Under the pieces are notes generated by a model. It did not search any database, had not been told where the DNA came from, and worked only from the letters and a program-made list of their open reading frames with translations. This document shows positions 60,752 through 64,000 of a stretch of DNA of 64,000 nucleotides, in pieces. Within the stretch, counting starts at the first letter, position 1; each line of letters begins with the position of its first letter. This DNA comes from Combretum micranthum (Eukaryota > Streptophyta > Magnoliopsida > Myrtales > Combretaceae), in contig JAMXBD010000818.1 of NCBI GenBank assembly GCA_024138025.1, positions 419,001 through 483,000 of the forward strand, read 5' to 3'. Both the position numbers and the translations under genes were made by a program.

Positions 60752-62040
60752 CCTAAATTGACACTTAATTAATTACCACATTTAAGTCACATCGGATAAC
60801 TCTCCTATAACTATGCAAGCATCTAATATTGAAACACCATATGTTTAATTTACTTATTATTTAACCCTATATGTGTCATGCAATTACAGATAATATGTAT
60901 AGTTTTATTGAATCTCTAAGAAAATACATTACTACAAATTTAACATAAATTAATTCATAAACATATAAATAGGAGCATTTACTACTGTACACATACATAC
61001 ATTTATGAAGTTAAACATATTACACATGTATTAAACATTAATATATAATTGTTATATTGTAACTATATATGATTTTTGTTCACATACAATTAATAGTATT
61101 TAAATAATTGTATTTACACTATGTATCATAAAAGAAAACACAATACACATATATTAGACAATTATATGCCATCACTAATCGTAAATACATATAATATTTT
61201 TACCTTACTTATAATAAATATATAAGTATACATATAATATACAGGAAATACTACATATATAAGTAGTATTATTTCAATACTTACACTTATTTTATGTCTT
61301 ATTAATCTAAACATATAAAACAAGCTTCGAATAATATATAAATACTTGATCCTAAGTATATACATAGTTTTTTCAATTTCTAACAATAAATACATAACTA
61401 TATATTGAACATTCATTAATCAATATACATGAAAATATTAACATCTCAGTATTTATATTTAATCTATGTGACATGATATTAAACATAATAAACATAGATT
61501 GAATAATAACATGTAATCACATATCCTAAAAATCTATAATTTTTTCAACTACACACTAATATACATAACTATAAATTAAATACATATTACTACATAAATA
61601 TATTACTACTACTATTTAAATAAATGAATTAAAAATTTCATAACAAATTGAACTAACCTTGTAGTAATTGTAGTACAATAAATATCCGATCAAATCCACC
61701 CAAATTATCAGATACCTGCATTAAAAATTAAAATATCAATCAAAAATATATTTTACTATAAAATAAAATACTATAAGAATTAAATAAAAAATAAACTTAC
61801 CGTATAATTAAATTTACTAATTGAAAATAATTTTTTTTTTCTGATGTGTGTGTGAATATAAATATATGGAAGTGTGTGTGTGCAATTGAGAGTGAGGAAG
61901 GATTTGTGGTGTTTGTGAAGTTACGTGCGAAGTGCTAATGTGGTGTCGTGAGTGTTGTTGTGTGGACATGCGCGCACGCACTAGTTTGTGTGTGTGTGCG
62001 AGAGAGAGCGTCGTTGTGGTTGTTGAGAGAGAATGTGAGA
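60752..62040 (-). other. Probable CACTA 5' leader and intron, no coding seen
   Basis: Downstream of the TATA box the minus strand shows a pyrimidine-rich leader (62.04-61.86 kb on the plus strand appears as GT/GA-rich), then AT-rich DNA to the first coding exon. A long 5' intron is usual in En/Spm-type genes. Frames at 61162-61416 and 61932-62267 have no domain; the second overlaps the palindromic repeats. Confidence 0.5.
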
Positions 62041-62070
62041 TGGTACGAGTGAAAGAGAGGGAGGGGAGGG

Positions 62071-62078
62071 TATATATA
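62071..62078 (-). promoter_or_regulatory. Probable TATA box of the CACTA transposase
   Basis: TATATATA about 245 bases inside the right terminus, directly inward of the subterminal repeats and followed on the minus strand by a pyrimidine-rich leader (CCCTCCCCTCCCTCTC). Placement fits the terminal promoter of En/Spm elements. Confidence 0.6.
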
Positions 62079-62087
62079 GGGGATTAT

Positions 62088-62310
62088 GAGGCGAATTTTG
62101 CCTCATCTAGTCAGCATTTGAGGCGAAATTGGCCGCTGACTAGGCTAGTGAGGCGAATTTCGCCTCATCATCCTAGTCAGCGGCCAATTTCGCCTCATAT
62201 GCTGACTAGAGATGCGAAATTCGCCTCAGTTGTGAAAATGAGGCGAAATTCGCCTCAGATACTTTAAGAGGCGAAATTCGCTCTTATTTTTCGCCTCCTA
62301 TACCAACTTT
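62088..62310. repeat. CACTA right subterminal repeats with a 140-base nested palindrome
   Basis: GAGGCGAAATTCGCCTC-type units fill the region. 62088-62227 folds back on itself as a whole: the central 62131-62185 has arms of 27 with 3 mismatches (outer part GGCCGCTGACTAGG), it extends to 62107-62209 with the arm start CTAGTCAGCATTTGAGGCG, and the flanking repeat units pair again. Further units at 62237-62308 reach the terminus. Confidence 0.9.
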
Positions 62311-62320
62311 TCTACTAGTG

Positions 62321-64000
62321 TGATGAGGAATTTCTCATAGGGTTCTGAGGAAAATAAAAGAGGATACTTTAGAGTTAACCAGAACAAAGTGAAATTTCCA
62401 AAGCAGAAAGGAGGACTGGGAATATGGACATTAAACCTAGAAATAAATTGACTAGGAAACTAAAGAAAAAGCAAAGCTTATGGACAGAAATTTTAAGCTG
62501 TAGAAAAATTAATAATGGGCCAAAGAGGAGAAATTGAAGTAGTTCAAAACTTACTAAGTCAACAATAATCTATGAAAGGGAGGTTAATAGGATGTGCCCG
62601 TGGAGGCCGAGGAATGGAAAGGAAATTAAATTCTAATTTCATAATTGGAGTGGAGATTTCAACCTACTTCAATTTTATTTCAAGCACATTCTCATAAAGC
62701 TTTATAAGCAACGTTAGCAAAAGCATGGTTAAGTTCGAATAAATGGAGCAAAAACATCATTGAATATATGTTGGATTTGATATATATAAAGCTTTTCACC
62801 ATTGACATACATAAATGGCGAGGAGGATGTTATTGCTTGGGGTTGGAAACAAGTGGATAATAGTCAATTAAATATGCTTGTGATTGATTTATGGAAGGAA
62901 TAGTGTGTTCTTTGGTAATATGAAGATTATGGTTGGATTTGGAAATTAAACTTACCCAAAAATCCAACTGTTGATATTTGTGCAGTGGACTATTGACGAG
63001 AGATAATCTAATTAGGAGAGGAATTCCAACGCATCTTGAGTGCATCTTCTATGGACAAGTGAAAAATCTCTACAACATCTATTCTTTTAATGCCAAGAAA
63101 CTAAAAGAGCATAGAGAATGTTAAAGATGGAAACTTATGTAGAGAGGTGTAGTATGGAGATTGAAGCACGAATAAGGGCTAACTTAAGGTGGAGCAAAAT
63201 CATGAGGAAGAATAAAAATTATCCCTACCAAATTTTATGTCAAATTGTTCTTTAACATTTATGGTGCGAAAGAAACAGGTATCTCTGTGAAGGTAAATGT
63301 GACAATAAATGGTTTAAGGGAGCACGGGCTAGCCAATGAATTTTGGAGTCATGTGAAGAAGCAGTATAGAAGAAATCAACTAAATAAAGGATATGAATGG
63401 GACCCTCCGTCATAAGACTATTGAAATCAATTGTGGTGGTGCTTTCAAAGGAAAAGATGTGTAGGCTGTTTTTGGTGGTGTTACATGTGTCAATAGAGGA
63501 CAATGGAAATGTGGCTTTGTTCAACAAATCTCTACAGAGTCTCCCCCTTCTGGTAGAAATCTAGGCAATATATTGGAGTCTGAAATGGTCTGAAAGACAA
63601 AATATAGGGAAGGGGATTATTGCAAGTGACTCAATAGAGACAATTTATTGGATCAAGGAAAATAATGTAGCTATGTCTTATGCTCTTGTTTTTGTTCTTT
63701 ATTGCAGGCACATGACATAGATGCTGCTGAGGAACAAGAGGAAAATAGCTTTGATGTAGACTAATTAGGATGCAAATTGGGCTATGCCTTAACTTATGCA
63801 AGCTAGACATGGAAGGGAATTGATTGCAGATTTTGGAGATACCATTCTTGATTCTATTCTAAGCAATTTATCTTTTGATTTCAAAGACTTATTATTATTG
63901 AATGTTTCTAATGAAGGCAACATGTATTGTTCACCCCATTTAGATTAGTTTTCAATTTACCAGCCTGCTAGTCATAATGTTCATGATAATTTTGAGGACT
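62321..64000 (+). pseudogene. LINE (plant L1-type) ORF2 3' part, degraded
   Basis: Directly after the CACTA end the plus strand reads SEENKRGYFRVNQNKVKFPK (about 62339-62398) and QKGGLGIW, the C-terminal part of a plant LINE reverse transcriptase. A zf-RVT-like stretch follows at about 62935-63100 (RDNLIRRGIPTHLECIFYG-type wording, here interrupted by a stop after ER). From about 63420 the frame reads INCGGAFKGKDV, a stop, AVFGGVTCVNRGQWKCGF and YWSLKWSERQN (about 63574-63605): the LINE-type RNase H (RVT_3), with the first Asp of the usual D-G-A-F as Gly. ANWAMPQLMQ-like and RELIADFGDTILDS (about 63815-63857) close it. Stops and frameshifts are many. The element continues beyond the window or ends near 64 kb; upstream RT is absent. 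Confidence 0.8.

Larger units (their letters stand above)
50457..62320 (-). mobile_element. CACTA (En/Spm) DNA transposon, 11.86 kb
   Basis: Termini CACTAGTAAAAAAATG (left) and, on the right read inward, CACTAGTAGAAAAGTTGG: the CACTA signature with 13 of 15 first bases shared. Subterminal arrays of GAGGCGAAATTCGCCTC-like palindromes mark both ends. Two genes are on the minus strand in the En/Spm order: TNP2-like first, then a Transposase_24 gene. The flanking triplets (ATA left, TGA right) do not match, and the right flank is LINE sequence while the left is not, so one flank was probably rearranged. Coding exons are clearly more GC-rich than the surroundings. Confidence 0.95.

Noticed and set aside
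61932..62267. Plus-strand 111-residue frame as a gene
   Set aside because: It runs through the palindromic subterminal repeats and the GT-rich leader; it has no domain and is opposite to the transposase transcript.

Overview
This is a gene-poor, strongly AT-rich stretch of plant nuclear DNA, almost certainly from an angiosperm and probably a eudicot. The evidence is the mix of plant-only mobile element families: Tekay/Del-type chromoviruses, an Athila-type Ty3/gypsy element, a Tork/Tnt1-type Ty1/copia element, a CACTA (En/Spm) transposon with TNP2 and Transposase_24 coding regions, a plant LINE with an RNase H domain, and small hAT, PIF/Harbinger and CACTA-like non-autonomous elements. I see no intact host gene. 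The only host-like trace is a broken F-box fragment near 11.6 kb. No rRNA, tRNA, CRISPR array or bacterial feature was found.

Layout. 1-5.9 kb: degraded internal region of a chromovirus (gag, protease, RT, RNase H, integrase, chromodomain), followed by its 3.4-kb 3' LTR (5904-9333). At 9334 the integrase reading frame of a second, related element starts exactly at the LTR edge and runs to about 10.65 kb, so the first element sits inside the second. 11.4-14.8 kb: F-box remnant and a PIF/Harbinger-like element. 14.77-26.3 kb: an AT-rich element bounded by inverted repeats, split by a 4.4-kb solo LTR of the same Tekay family. That LTR is itself split by a 4.6-kb LTR of another family; both insertions have matching 5-bp target duplications. 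27.155-27.862 kb: a 708-bp hAT-like element with a perfect 8-bp target duplication. 28.47-39.44 kb: a decayed Athila element lacking gag, split at 33.77-38.07 kb by a third Tekay LTR (solo, TSD ACGAT). 41.158-46.058 kb: a complete but dead copia element on the minus strand (TSD CCTTC). 50.457-62.320 kb: an 11.9-kb CACTA element on the minus strand, with palindromic subterminal repeats, an internal tandem array, and TNP2-like and TNPA-like genes interrupted by small frameshifts. 62.33-64 kb: the 3' part of a LINE, cut by the CACTA right end.

How the parts relate. The window reads as successive insertion followed by decay. LTR-LTR recombination has left three solo LTRs against one LTR still attached to coding sequence. 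Many retroelement stops fit C-to-T or G-to-A change, as expected for methylated repeats. The CACTA element is the least decayed: its proteins read well, apart from about five short frame breaks. Its ends carry a 140-base nested palindrome next to a TATA box and a pyrimidine-rich leader, the likely promoter of its transposase. All element families are known types. The less ordinary observations are the organisation of the CACTA ends, the internal copy of that promoter-like module, and the nested solo LTRs.
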